This document shows positions 40,491 to 48,544 of a stretch of DNA of 64,000 nt, in pieces. The notes under the pieces were generated by a model. The model was given only the letters and a program-made list of their open reading frames with translations. It was not told the DNA's origin and made no database searches. A program made the translations under genes and the position numbers. The stretch comes from Alphaproteobacteria bacterium UBA3768 (GTDB lineage Bacteria; Pseudomonadota; Alphaproteobacteria; CAAHEQ01; UBA3637). The DNA is taken from positions 34,750 through 98,749 of the forward strand of contig DFFU01000004.1 in the NCBI GenBank assembly GCA_002372315.1. Reading direction: 5' to 3'. The number at the start of each line of letters is the position of its first letter. Within the stretch, counting starts at the first letter, position 1.

Positions 40491-41414
40491 ATGCAAAAAA
40501 GTTTTTTATTTTCAACGATTTTATCTATAATAGCTGCTTTTTATGCCATGCCTTCTGAGGCATCATATTGTGCATGTGCTGGTCGTTGTTCAGCAGGTGC
40601 AAGTTGTAATTGTTCAACTGGCGCTTGTACAATTCCAGCCAGATATGCCTATGGTTATGTGGATACAGCAGCTCCTGTTGCGTATATCCCTCAGGCACAA
40701 CCTGTGTATCGTGCTGCAACTCCTTATCGCACAACAGAGCCAACGCGGAAATATGCACCATTGCGTGCGGCACCGTATATGGCAGTGCGTGTTGGTATAG
40801 CCTCATTGGAAGGGGATGTAAAATATCATTCCAGTGTATCAAATACACCACACGAAGGTGGAAATTGGCAAAAAGATTTTGATGATGATGTTTTCTTTGG
40901 CTCATTAGCATTTGGTATGAAAAAAAATAATTGGCGTGCTGAATTGGAAGGGAGCTATTATACAGAAGCAGATAAAAGTATTGCTTTTTCATCCGCAAGT
41001 TTATATGGTTTTAATCCATTTAAGGCAAAATTGCAGGTAAGTACTTTGTTGCTCAATATTTTTTATGATATTCCAACAAATTCACGCTTTACACCGTTCA
41101 TTGGTGCAGGTGTTGGGCTTTCTCGTATCAAGGGTAAATATGAAACAGTGGATACAGATGGACCTCATACTGAAAGCCACAACAAGACGAATTTAACATG
41201 GCAGATTGGGGCGGGAATTTCATATGCCCTCACAGGCACTGTAAATTTGGATTTGGCATATCGTTATACACATTATGGAAAAGCTAAATTACAATCTTAT
41301 AGCGGATGTGATGTTGACGCTTCTGGTGGATTGGGTGATTATGTTTCTGATCATACGGAAGTTAAGGATTTAACATCTCATTCATTGTCTGCAGGGATCA
41401 GGTTTAGCTTTTAA
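40491..41414 (+). CDS. Outer-membrane beta-barrel protein with Cys-rich N-terminus
   Basis: 307 residues. A signal peptide (SFLFSTILSIIAAFYAMPSEA) is followed by a short Cys-rich segment with six Cys between residues 27 and 46 (YCACAGRCSAGASCNC...), a Tyr/Pro/Arg linker, then a beta barrel of alternating residues: AVRVGIASLEGDVKY, WRAELEGSYYT, LLLNIFYDIPTNSRFTPFIGAGVG, and a final strand SLSAGIRFSF ending in Phe, the outer-membrane insertion signal. It resembles OmpA-type or Msp/P44 surface antigens of Rickettsiales. The Cys cluster is unusual in a barrel protein. A highly expressed surface antigen is plausible. Confidence 0.85.
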   Translation: MQKSFLFSTILSIIAAFYAMPSEASYCACAGRCSAGASCNCSTGACTIPARYAYGYVDTAAPVAYIPQAQPVYRAATPYRTTEPTRKYAPLRAAPYMAVRVGIASLEGDVKYHSSVSNTPHEGGNWQKDFDDDVFFGSLAFGMKKNNWRAELEGSYYTEADKSIAFSSASLYGFNPFKAKLQVSTLLLNIFYDIPTNSRFTPFIGAGVGLSRIKGKYETVDTDGPHTESHNKTNLTWQIGAGISYALTGTVNLDLAYRYTHYGKAKLQSYSGCDVDASGGLGDYVSDHTEVKDLTSHSLSAGIRFSF

Positions 41415-41440
41415 TTATTTTGATATGAAAGTGAACTAGA

Positions 41441-41920
41441 ATGGATAAAAAAGATAGAAATTCTTTATTGATGGCTGCTGGTGGCGCAGCTATAGCTGGT
41501 GCTTCAATGTTGGTGGGCCAATCTCTTGCAGGTGTGGAAGTAACAAATGATATTTTGGAAGCTGCAAAAATTATTTTAGGTTTTATTCCGGGCGCATCTG
41601 CTGTTGTTTCTGCGATAGGTTTTGTTCAATTGGCCGTTAAATATGGTGGTAAAGCATATCAATTATTAAAGCAAAAATTTCAAGAAAAATATCATATTAG
41701 TGAAAAAGAAGCAGATAAAATGTTAAAATCACTGTCTAATGATACAAACTCTGCATCCAAGACAACCACCAAAGAAAGGGGGATGACAGATGTTATGAAA
41801 AAAGCCTATAACCGTGGCGCGCCAATAAATAATCAATCGCGACGCTCAGCCCGAAATCCATCATTACCCCATCAATTGAATGGTAAGCTATTTTCTTCTG
41901 AAAAACAATCCATTCGCTGA
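41441..41920 (+). CDS. Unknown protein with hydrophobic N-terminal half
   Basis: 159 residues. Two hydrophobic, Gly/Ala-rich stretches (LLMAAGGAAIAGASMLVGQS and IILGFIPGASAVVSAIGFVQ) could be membrane segments or a membrane-inserting hairpin. The second half is basic and Ser/Asn-rich with no predicted fold. It has no cleavable signal peptide. It follows the barrel gene by 26 bp on the same strand and converges with ettA. No family recognised. Confidence 0.65.
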   Translation: MDKKDRNSLLMAAGGAAIAGASMLVGQSLAGVEVTNDILEAAKIILGFIPGASAVVSAIGFVQLAVKYGGKAYQLLKQKFQEKYHISEKEADKMLKSLSNDTNSASKTTTKERGMTDVMKKAYNRGAPINNQSRRSARNPSLPHQLNGKLFSSEKQSIR

Positions 41921-41928
41921 TTGTCTTT

Positions 41929-43605
41929 TTACTTTCTTTCAATCGGTTTATATTTGATGCGATGTGGAGTGTCAGCATCAATGCCTAAACGACGTTTACG
42001 ATCTGCTTCATATTCAGCGTAGTTGCCTTCAAACCAAACAACCTGGCTGTCGCCTTCGAAAGCGAGGATATGCGTTGCCAACCTATCCAAAAACCATCGA
42101 TCATGGCTGGTAATAACAGCGCATCCAGGAAAGTCCATCAAGGCTTCTTCCAATGCCCGCAAAGTATCCACATCCAAATCATTGGTCGGTTCATCCAATA
42201 ATAAGACATTGGCGCCGGACTTTAACATTTTGGCCATATGAACGCGATTGCGTTCCCCGCCGGAGAGCATCCCAATTTTCTTCTGTTGATCGGCTCCTTT
42301 AAAATTGAATTGAGCCACATATGCACGACTGGAAATTTCGCGTTTTCCCAAGGTTAGCATATCATTACCACCCGAAATTTCCTGCCATACTGTGTTATTG
42401 TCATTCAAGGAATCTCGACTTTGATCTACATACCCCAACTTTACTGTTTCTCCCACACGGAATGTGCCTGCATCAGGTGTTTCTTGACCCGTAATAATGC
42501 GCATCAAAGTTGTTTTTCCTGCACCATTGGGACCAATGACGCCGACGATACCACCGGCGGGCAGGTTAAAACTTAAATTATCAAATAACAACTTATCGCC
42601 GAAAGCTTTGCGTAAATTATCTGCTTTTAAAACTAAATCTCCCAAACGGGGACCGGCCGGAATAACAATCTGTGCAACGTCAGGTACTTTTTCATTGGAT
42701 TTTTTTAGAAGTTCTTCATAGGCTGTGATACGTGCTTTAGACTTTGCCTGACGTGCTTTGGGGCTAGATCTCACCCATTCTAACTCTTCCTTCAAAGTTT
42801 TTTGACGTTTATCCTCGGCATTTTGTTCAATTTCTAATCGTTTTTCTTTTGCTTCCAACCATTTTGTATAGTTGCCTTCATAAGGAATACCTTCACCCCG
42901 ATCCATTTCCAAAATCCACCCCGTTACATTATCCAAAAAATAACGATCATGTGTAATCATCACAACAGTATTGGGAAAATTTTTCAAATAAACTTGAAGC
43001 CATGCAACAGATTCTGCATCCAAATGGTTGGTAGGTTCATCCAACAACAGCATATCTGGTTTGGACAACAACAGGCGACACAAAGCGACCCGTCTTTTTT
43101 CTCCCCCAGATAATTTCGTCACATCAGCTTCAGCAGGTGGGCAACGCAAAGCATCCATTGCGATTTCTACATTTCTTTCAAAATCCCAACCGCCCACTGC
43201 ATCAATTTTTTCTTGCAGTTCGGCTTGCTCGGCCAATAACTTATCCATATCGGCTTCGGGGTCAGCAAAGGCATTGTTCACTTCTTCCCAGCGTTTCATG
43301 AGATCGCGAATTTCACCCACACCATCCATAATGTTTTCAATGACATTTTTGGATGGATCTAGCTGTGGTTCTTGGGGAAGATAGCCCACTTTTACGCCTT
43401 CGGCAGGCCAAGCTTCGCCTGTAAAATTATCATCTAATCCTGCCATAATTTTCATCAATGTTGATTTACCTGCACCATTTGGCCCAATGACACCAATTTT
43501 TGCACCAGGAAAAAAACTCAACCAAATATGCTTTAAAACCTCTTTTCCCCCAGGAAAAGTTTTACATAAATCTTTCATCACATAAATATACTGATAAGCG
43601 GGCAT
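41929..43605 (-). CDS. ettA: Energy-dependent translational throttle protein EttA
   Basis: 558 residues, ABC-F ATPase. Two ABC domains: Walker A GPNGAGKSTLMKIMAG and GPNGAGKTTLMRIITG, signatures LSGGEKRRVALCRLL and LSGGERNRVHMAKML, each followed by LLLDEPTNHLD or LLLDEPTNDLD. The arm insertion between Walker A and signature of domain 1 and the linker with KSKARITAYEELL are as in EttA. It binds the ribosomal E site and gates the first peptide bond according to ADP/ATP. It has its own promoter. Confidence 0.96.
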   Translation of the reverse strand: MPAYQYIYVMKDLCKTFPGGKEVLKHIWLSFFPGAKIGVIGPNGAGKSTLMKIMAGLDDNFTGEAWPAEGVKVGYLPQEPQLDPSKNVIENIMDGVGEIRDLMKRWEEVNNAFADPEADMDKLLAEQAELQEKIDAVGGWDFERNVEIAMDALRCPPAEADVTKLSGGEKRRVALCRLLLSKPDMLLLDEPTNHLDAESVAWLQVYLKNFPNTVVMITHDRYFLDNVTGWILEMDRGEGIPYEGNYTKWLEAKEKRLEIEQNAEDKRQKTLKEELEWVRSSPKARQAKSKARITAYEELLKKSNEKVPDVAQIVIPAGPRLGDLVLKADNLRKAFGDKLLFDNLSFNLPAGGIVGVIGPNGAGKTTLMRIITGQETPDAGTFRVGETVKLGYVDQSRDSLNDNNTVWQEISGGNDMLTLGKREISSRAYVAQFNFKGADQQKKIGMLSGGERNRVHMAKMLKSGANVLLLDEPTNDLDVDTLRALEEALMDFPGCAVITSHDRWFLDRLATHILAFEGDSQVVWFEGNYAEYEADRKRRLGIDADTPHRIKYKPIERK

Positions 43606-43641
43606 CTTTGAATCCTTTGTTAAAGTTGAAAATTAGGGGAT

Positions 43642-43670
43642 ATTCTATCCAAAAAAGCCCCAAAAGTCAA
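43642..43670 (-). promoter_or_regulatory. Predicted promoter for ettA
   Basis: On the minus strand TTGACT (43665-43670), a 17-bp spacer and TAGAAT (43642-43647), 36 bp before ettA. Confidence 0.65.
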
Positions 43671-43684
43671 GATTAAAATCTCTG

Positions 43685-43846
43685 TTAAAACGATCGGATA
43701 TCGCCATTTTTAATGGTCCAAATTCTTTCAAAAATTTTATCAGCTTGTCTTTTCTTTTTGGGATCATCAACAATCTTGTTCCATTTTCTTAAGAGTTGAC
43801 AGACTTCTTTTTGTTCTTTGGACATGGTTTCTGTTCTTTTTCTCAT
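43685..43846 (-). CDS. Small basic protein, 53 residues, coupled to fucosyltransferase
   Basis: A reading frame of 53 codons, starting MRKRTETMSKEQKEVCQLLR and ending NGDIRSF. Its ATG overlaps the stop of the fucosyltransferase gene (ATGA), a sign of translational coupling. The product is very basic and probably helical, with one Trp-rich turn (KWNKIV, RIWTIK). It has no signal peptide. No family recognised. The close overlap and end just before the ettA promoter support a real gene. Confidence 0.5.
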   Translation of the reverse strand: MRKRTETMSKEQKEVCQLLRKWNKIVDDPKKKRQADKIFERIWTIKNGDIRSF

Positions 43847-44826
43847 CGATACTTTCCGTCCTTATCTATTTTTTTGTGAAAATATCTTAAAATAAAATAT
43901 TTTAGTATCAATTTGATATCACGCCATTTCAAAGTTCGATAATCAAAATCTTGATAAGGTTTAAAGTAAAAACGACGTTTGGCTTTATCAATGGGTTGTG
44001 AAAATATGTGGTCAAAAAATTCAAAGATTTTTTCGTCCGAATATTTTTCAAAAGTATCTGTCGTAAAGGTGGGTTCTTGCATTATCGACCAATAAAGTTC
44101 ATCATTGGTATCAATCTCCTTCACACGAGCTATCAAAGTATCCATGTCAGGATAATCATGAGCATTGATAAACGCTTTTGGGTTAAAATCTTGGACAGCC
44201 AAAGTATCACCATAATAAATAGGAATACATCCACTGGCAAAAGCTTCCAGCAATTTTTCAGTTGTGTAGCCTGGTGTGTAAGTATTTTCAGCACATAAGC
44301 AAAACTTATATCCTTTTTGAAATTTCAGTTTATCCGGAACAGGTCCTCCCACTGAATTGCGCCACTTTCCACCTGAAGCCACTGTTTTATATGCAGAAAG
44401 AGCTTCAAACATTTTTTCACGCATACCATCTGTTTGGGTTGAATTGGAAATCACTGTTGCACAAAAAGAACGATTTAGAGCCTCTTCTTTGGAAAACATA
44501 GTTGTTTTTTCTTCGGCCAATTTCATGATGCCTTTTGAATATGCCCAAAGGGGAAGTCGCATATATCTATCATCGAAAGAAAGTGTAGCAAAACCAATGG
44601 CATAATCGCAATAGTTAAAGTTTGGGATTATGTTTTCGCCCGTCATAAAAATGCGAATACAATCATAGTTATGGTGCTCATTATCAGCGGGTGTATAAAA
44701 AACATAATCTGGGTTGTCTGAAACCTGTAAATCATATTTGCTTTCCAATAATTTTTTAAAAGGAAAAGCATCGGGGGTAAATTTTTCCCCAAATCCACAA
44801 AACTTAATTTTAATGGTTTGTGCCAT
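43843..44826 (-). CDS. Family GT10 fucosyltransferase
   Basis: 327 residues. The GT10 signature is clear: YKFCLCAENTYTPGYTTEKL followed by LEAFASGCIPIYYGD, the donor-binding block of alpha-1,3/1,4-fucosyltransferases. N-terminal parts (DYVFYTPADNEHHNYDCIRIF, MTGEN) also fit. No membrane anchor; a basic, aromatic C-terminal helix (LKYFILRYFHKK) probably attaches it to the inner membrane, as in Helicobacter enzymes. It should move L-fucose from GDP-fucose to a surface glycan acceptor. No other glycan gene is adjacent. It shares 1 bp with the unknown upstream gene and overlaps the 53-aa gene downstream. Confidence 0.85.
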   Translation of the reverse strand: MAQTIKIKFCGFGEKFTPDAFPFKKLLESKYDLQVSDNPDYVFYTPADNEHHNYDCIRIFMTGENIIPNFNYCDYAIGFATLSFDDRYMRLPLWAYSKGIMKLAEEKTTMFSKEEALNRSFCATVISNSTQTDGMREKMFEALSAYKTVASGGKWRNSVGGPVPDKLKFQKGYKFCLCAENTYTPGYTTEKLLEAFASGCIPIYYGDTLAVQDFNPKAFINAHDYPDMDTLIARVKEIDTNDELYWSIMQEPTFTTDTFEKYSDEKIFEFFDHIFSQPIDKAKRRFYFKPYQDFDYRTLKWRDIKLILKYFILRYFHKKIDKDGKYR

Positions 44827-45737
44827 TATTTAACTCCTTTATTTAAATACTGCCAACGCTTATTGGTTGATATATCCCAAATAATCATTCTGTTATTAAA
44901 AAGTAAGGAACCATGTACAATGGTTTCATTTAAATTAATAGTTTTGTCTAAAGCATATTTGCTATATTTAATGGCAATGTCAGTTAGTTGTTGTTGCGTT
45001 CTTTGAATAGCTAGATCAATTTTAGAAAAATCAAAAAGAGGATGTTTGTCTTTTTTCAAAAATTCAGTCAATGCTTTTTCATCTACAAAACTTTTTTTTA
45101 AAGGTTCATTTTCATCTAACTCTTTTTTAAATTTTTGAACCCATTCGCTTATTTTTGTTTTTTGATATTCTTTAAGAGTGGAGCTATCACGGATGGCTGT
45201 GTGTTTAATGTTCAAAGAGGGATCGATTGAAAGAAAATCCAAAGGTGATAATTTACCCCATTTAATACTGCTAGCATCTGTAGCAGGATAGATTTCTATT
45301 TGAGGTAGAGAATTTTTATACCATATGCCAAAACTGTATATCCAATCCAATCGATTGGATGGATATTTCCCTTGAACCACTTCATGAACAACGCAGTTAT
45401 AGCCTTGATCATGGCGTTCATGTATGTAATCAGCACATTTTTGTAGATTTTTATCTAACCCGATATTTGAAAAGGCGATAGCTTCAACTGGTGTTGTTTC
45501 AGATTTTTTTTCACATCTAACAACGAGGTTTGAAATTTTATATTCCGTTATAATTGATTTCAAGGAAGAAGTTATATCTTTTTTCGTTAAATCTTCTTGT
45601 TCCCCCAAAAAGAGATTAATCAAAAAATAAGAAGTATCTTTGAAAATATCATATAAACGATATAGAGAATCGAACTTCTCACATCCCGTAAAATGGGGAC
45701 ATTTTTTTTCAATCTCTTTTTGGAAAATATAGGGCAT
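44826..45737 (-). CDS. Unknown soluble protein between dut and fucosyltransferase
   Basis: 303 residues, no signal peptide and no membrane segment. It starts right at the dut stop and ends overlapping the fucosyltransferase start by 1 bp, so the three are co-transcribed. Landmarks: an N-terminal Cys pair (KKCPHFTGCEKF), NYNCVV-like GYNCVVHEVVQGKYPSNRLDW, and a Trp-rich C-terminus MIIWDISTNKRWQYL. I do not recognise the family. A role with the fucosyltransferase or in nucleotide metabolism is possible but unsupported. Confidence 0.7.
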   Translation of the reverse strand: MPYIFQKEIEKKCPHFTGCEKFDSLYRLYDIFKDTSYFLINLFLGEQEDLTKKDITSSLKSIITEYKISNLVVRCEKKSETTPVEAIAFSNIGLDKNLQKCADYIHERHDQGYNCVVHEVVQGKYPSNRLDWIYSFGIWYKNSLPQIEIYPATDASSIKWGKLSPLDFLSIDPSLNIKHTAIRDSSTLKEYQKTKISEWVQKFKKELDENEPLKKSFVDEKALTEFLKKDKHPLFDFSKIDLAIQRTQQQLTDIAIKYSKYALDKTINLNETIVHGSLLFNNRMIIWDISTNKRWQYLNKGVK

Positions 45738-46199
45738 TTAATTTTTCCCTGTTGAGCCTAAACCACCAACACCTCGCGTTGTATCGTTGGTATCAATTTT
45801 ATCGACTTCAACTATTTGAGGACGGATAATAGGACAAACAATTGCCTGACAAATTCTATCGCCAGGATTGACCACAAAATCAGTGGGCCCCCAATTACTT
45901 AAAATTGTGATAAATTCACCCCTGAAACCATAATCATAAGTGCCAATGGAATTGACCAAGCCAATACCATTTCTGGCGGCCAATCCTGAACGGGGTCTGG
46001 TTTGAATTTCATAAGCATTATCTTCTGATTCTAATTTTAATTTAACACCGTTGGGAATCAGGGCATGAGTGCCAGCTTTCACAACCATTGGTTCTTTAAT
46101 GGCAGCGCGCAAGTCAAAACCTGAATCATCTGCATGTTTATAGGCTAAAGGCCCCCAATTTTTATCGTAATTTTCCAAATATTCAACGATTAATCGCAT
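45738..46199 (-). CDS. dut: dUTP diphosphatase
   Basis: 153 residues, homotrimeric dUTPase. The five motifs are present: ADDSGFDLRAA, RPRSGLAARNGI, NSIGTYDYGFRGE, GDRICQAIVCP and RGVGGLGSTG. Motif 3 has Thr-Tyr-Asp instead of Thr-Ile-Asp. It splits dUTP to dUMP, keeping uracil out of DNA and feeding thymidylate synthesis. It heads the unit dut-unknown-GT10-small protein. Confidence 0.96.
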   Translation of the reverse strand: MRLIVEYLENYDKNWGPLAYKHADDSGFDLRAAIKEPMVVKAGTHALIPNGVKLKLESEDNAYEIQTRPRSGLAARNGIGLVNSIGTYDYGFRGEFITILSNWGPTDFVVNPGDRICQAIVCPIIRPQIVEVDKIDTNDTTRGVGGLGSTGKN

Positions 46200-46229
46200 A
46201 GTGTTTTCCTTCCTGTTAATGACACATGG

Positions 46230-46258
46230 AATGTAGCATAAAACACCTTCTTTTGCAA
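46230..46258 (-). promoter_or_regulatory. Predicted promoter for the dut unit
   Basis: On the minus strand TTGCAA (46253-46258), a 17-bp spacer and TACATT (46230-46235), 31 bp before dut. Confidence 0.55.
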
Positions 46259-46271
46259 ATAAAATTTTTCC

Positions 46272-46300
46272 TTGACAAATTTGCCTAAAAAGAGTATCAA
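46272..46300 (+). promoter_or_regulatory. Predicted promoter for pgk
   Basis: TTGACA (46272-46277), a 17-bp spacer and TATCAA (46295-46300), 28 bp before the ATG. Confidence 0.6.
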
Positions 46301-46327
46301 AATAACGTTTTTAAAAAAGGAGAAAAA

Positions 46328-47512
46328 ATGTTTAAAACACTTGATAATTTTGATTTTTCTGGAAAGACTGTTTTTATTCGTGCGGATTTGAATGTGCCCA
46401 CCAAAGATGGTCAAATTTCTGATACAACACGTATTGATCGTTTTGTGCCGACTTTAAAGTATGTGATTGAACACGGTGGTAAGGCTGTGGTGGCCAGCCA
46501 CTTTGGTCGTCCCAAAGGACAAAAAAATTCTGAATTTTCAATGGCCTTCTTGGCTCCTGCTTTGGAAAAAGCCAGTGGCTTGAAAGTTAAATTTATTGAC
46601 GATTGTGTGGGGGAAGTGCGCGATACAGCCGTTCGCTCTATGCAAAATGGGGATGTGATTTTACTGGAAAACTTACGCTTTTATGTGGGGGAAGAAGCCA
46701 ATGACCGTGAATTTGCCGAACAATTGGCTCATGGTATGGATATTTACATTAATGATGCCTTTTCAACAGCGCATCGCGCACATGCTTCGACCGAAGGAAT
46801 GGCCCACTTGTTGCCACATGGGGCAGGGCGTTTGATGCAAGAAGAATTGGAAGCTTTAGATAAAGCTTTGGGTAATCCTGTCCATCCGGCTGTTGCTTTA
46901 GTGGGGGGCAGTAAAGTTTCCACGAAACTAGATTTACTGGGTAACTTGGTCAAAAAAGTGGATTATTTATTGATTGGTGGCGGTATGGCGCATACTTTCT
47001 TAGCTGCTCAAGGAATTCCAATGGGCGAAGGTTCATTGGTTGAACCAGACATGATTGATACAGCTAAAAATATCTTGGCCAATGCCGGCAATTGCAAAAT
47101 CGTTTTGCCAACAGATTTAGTGTGGGCGGATGCCTTTGGTGAAGGTCAAGAAGCACACACATCTGATGCCGATAAAGTCCCAGCTGGTAAAGTGTTGATG
47201 GATATTGGTGAAAAATCTGTTCAGGCTTTTTGTGATGTGATCAAAAATGCCAAGACTTTGATTTGGAATGGTCCAGTGGGTTGTTTTGAAATCAAACCTT
47301 TTGACAAAGGAACAAATGAAATTGCCAAAGTGGTGGCTGAGCAGACAAAAGCTGGATTGTTGACCTCTGTCGCTGGTGGTGGAGACACTGTTTCTGCCCT
47401 TAAAAAGGCTGGTGTTAAGTCCGATATGACCTATGTATCAGCGGCGGGTGGTGCTTTTTTGGAATGGATGGAAGGAAAAACACTTCCTGGTGTTGCCATC
47501 TTGGAAAAATAA
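46328..47512 (+). CDS. pgk: Phosphoglycerate kinase
   Basis: 394 residues, normal length. FIRADLNVPTKDGQISDTTR at the start, SHFGRPKG, the nucleotide-binding VALVGGSKVSTKL and the C-terminal SVAGGGDTVSAL mark the family. It makes ATP from 1,3-bisphosphoglycerate in glycolysis. The gene is GC-richer and less A+T-biased in codon use than its neighbours, as expected for high expression. Own promoter and terminator; gap is usually next to pgk in alphaproteobacteria but is not seen here. Confidence 0.97.
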   Translation: MFKTLDNFDFSGKTVFIRADLNVPTKDGQISDTTRIDRFVPTLKYVIEHGGKAVVASHFGRPKGQKNSEFSMAFLAPALEKASGLKVKFIDDCVGEVRDTAVRSMQNGDVILLENLRFYVGEEANDREFAEQLAHGMDIYINDAFSTAHRAHASTEGMAHLLPHGAGRLMQEELEALDKALGNPVHPAVALVGGSKVSTKLDLLGNLVKKVDYLLIGGGMAHTFLAAQGIPMGEGSLVEPDMIDTAKNILANAGNCKIVLPTDLVWADAFGEGQEAHTSDADKVPAGKVLMDIGEKSVQAFCDVIKNAKTLIWNGPVGCFEIKPFDKGTNEIAKVVAEQTKAGLLTSVAGGGDTVSALKKAGVKSDMTYVSAAGGAFLEWMEGKTLPGVAILEK

Positions 47513-47526
47513 GTTAAACTGATTTA

Positions 47527-47557
47527 AAGCACCGTCATTTTTAGGCGGTGTTTTTTT
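47527..47557 (+). terminator. Terminator of pgk
   Basis: AAGCACCG (47527-47534) pairs with CGGTGTTT (47546-47553), one G-T pair, and a T-run follows. Confidence 0.8.
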
Positions 47558-47569
47558 ATAAAAAATATC

Positions 47570-47599
47570 TTGACAGTTTTAAACATATTATTGTACAGT
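47570..47599 (+). promoter_or_regulatory. Predicted promoter for the Bor-like lipoprotein
   Basis: TTGACA (47570-47575), an 18-bp spacer and TACAGT (47594-47599), 25 bp before the ATG. Confidence 0.6.
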
Positions 47600-47624
47600 G
47601 TTTATGTAAAACAAAGGAGAAAAA

Positions 47625-48044
47625 ATGAAAAAAATATTTTATACTCTAGCTTTATGCTTGCTTTTAACTGGTTGTTATACTCAGCGTTTTCCTATTTCAG
47701 CAAGAAATGTTTCATATGAACCTACACATTCGGAAATGAAAATTTTCTTATTATGGGGATTAGCATTGCAACCGCAATATACTGACCCTGCACAAATTTG
47801 TGGTGGTTTAAATAATGTTGCAGCCGTAGAAAGCAAGATGTCATTTTTAGATGGTGTTGTTAGTTTCTTTACATTTGGTATTATTTCACCTCAAACATCC
47901 AATGTGTATTGTTTGAATAATGGAGGTTATCAAACAAGATATCAACAAATGCCGACCAGTTTTGTATATCCAAATGGGCAAAATCAAAACTATCAGCCAC
48001 AGTATAATGGCCAGTATCAAGGTGGATATACTCAACAAAGGTAA
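47625..48044 (+). CDS. Bor/Iss-like lipoprotein with Gln/Tyr-rich tail
   Basis: 139 residues. The lipobox LLTGC (Cys17) follows a KKIFYTLALC signal. The core AQICGGLNNVAAVESKMSFL, then DGVVSFFTFGIISP and VYC, aligns with phage lambda Bor ('KICGGAENV ... GFITLGIYTP ... VYC') including the two Cys that may form a disulfide. Bor and Iss are outer-membrane lipoproteins that raise serum resistance in E. coli. Here about 40 extra C-terminal residues are rich in Gln, Asn, Tyr and Gly. It is flanked by its own promoter and terminator, so it is a free-standing gene, not part of a visible prophage. Confidence 0.8.
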   Translation: MKKIFYTLALCLLLTGCYTQRFPISARNVSYEPTHSEMKIFLLWGLALQPQYTDPAQICGGLNNVAAVESKMSFLDGVVSFFTFGIISPQTSNVYCLNNGGYQTRYQQMPTSFVYPNGQNQNYQPQYNGQYQGGYTQQR

Positions 48045-48051
48045 AAATAAA

Positions 48052-48085
48052 AAAACTCCTTATTACCTGATAAGGAGTTTTTTTT
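48052..48085. terminator. Terminator after the Bor-like gene
   Basis: AAAACTCCTTAT (48052-48063) pairs with ATAAGGAGTTTT (48070-48081), followed by T residues. It can serve both convergent genes. Confidence 0.85.
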
Positions 48086-48093
48086 ATGCCTCT

Positions 48094-48543
48094 TTATTGA
48101 ATATTATCTTTACCAATATTTCGTCTTAAAAGTTTCAAGCCTATTTGATGGAAAGTTTTATTGCTACTAAAACAAAAATCTTTTAATACAACAGGGTGAA
48201 TCCCGTGTTCAATTAAATCTAATGCCGTTTTATAAACACAAGCATCTGTATCAAATCCGCACAGATGAATTTCAGAAAAATTTTTCATTTCAGGTAAATA
48301 TGAAGAATACCCGTTTTTATTAAAAATAATGGCTTTTTTTGCGGGGTTAAACGCTAAAGATTCATCAGCATAACCATTCCAATTTATTAGTTTTAGTAAT
48401 GGACTGTTGCGATTTTTAAACTGGGAAATAAAAACATATTTATATTCAGCTTGAAGTTTTTCAATTTTTTGTGGAAGTTTGCTTTTTCCAACAGCTGATT
48501 TTTGAACATCAATAATTAGTAAGGCTGTTTTTTTTGTTGTCAT
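48094..48543 (-). CDS. Isochorismatase-like cysteine hydrolase
   Basis: 149 residues, short for the family. The N-terminal ALLIIDVQKSA carries the catalytic Asp and HLCGFDTDACVYKTALDL the nucleophilic Cys; a Lys in the middle (SQFKNR or so) may complete the triad. Such enzymes hydrolyse amides or enol ethers; the substrate cannot be predicted. The ATG at 48543 lies 1 bp after the anmK stop, so it is in the ftsE-to-anmK unit. A longer frame in anmK is not used, since the conserved start of the fold begins at TTKKTALLI. Confidence 0.8.
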   Translation of the reverse strand: MTTKKTALLIIDVQKSAVGKSKLPQKIEKLQAEYKYVFISQFKNRNSPLLKLINWNGYADESLAFNPAKKAIIFNKNGYSSYLPEMKNFSEIHLCGFDTDACVYKTALDLIEHGIHPVVLKDFCFSSNKTFHQIGLKLLRRNIGKDNIQ

Positions 48544-48544
48544 A

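Noticed and set aside
40525..40998. 157-codon frame on the minus strand
   Set aside because: It lies wholly opposite the outer-membrane barrel gene, has no ribosome binding site, and its Tyr/His/Leu-rich sequence is what antisense of the barrel codons gives.
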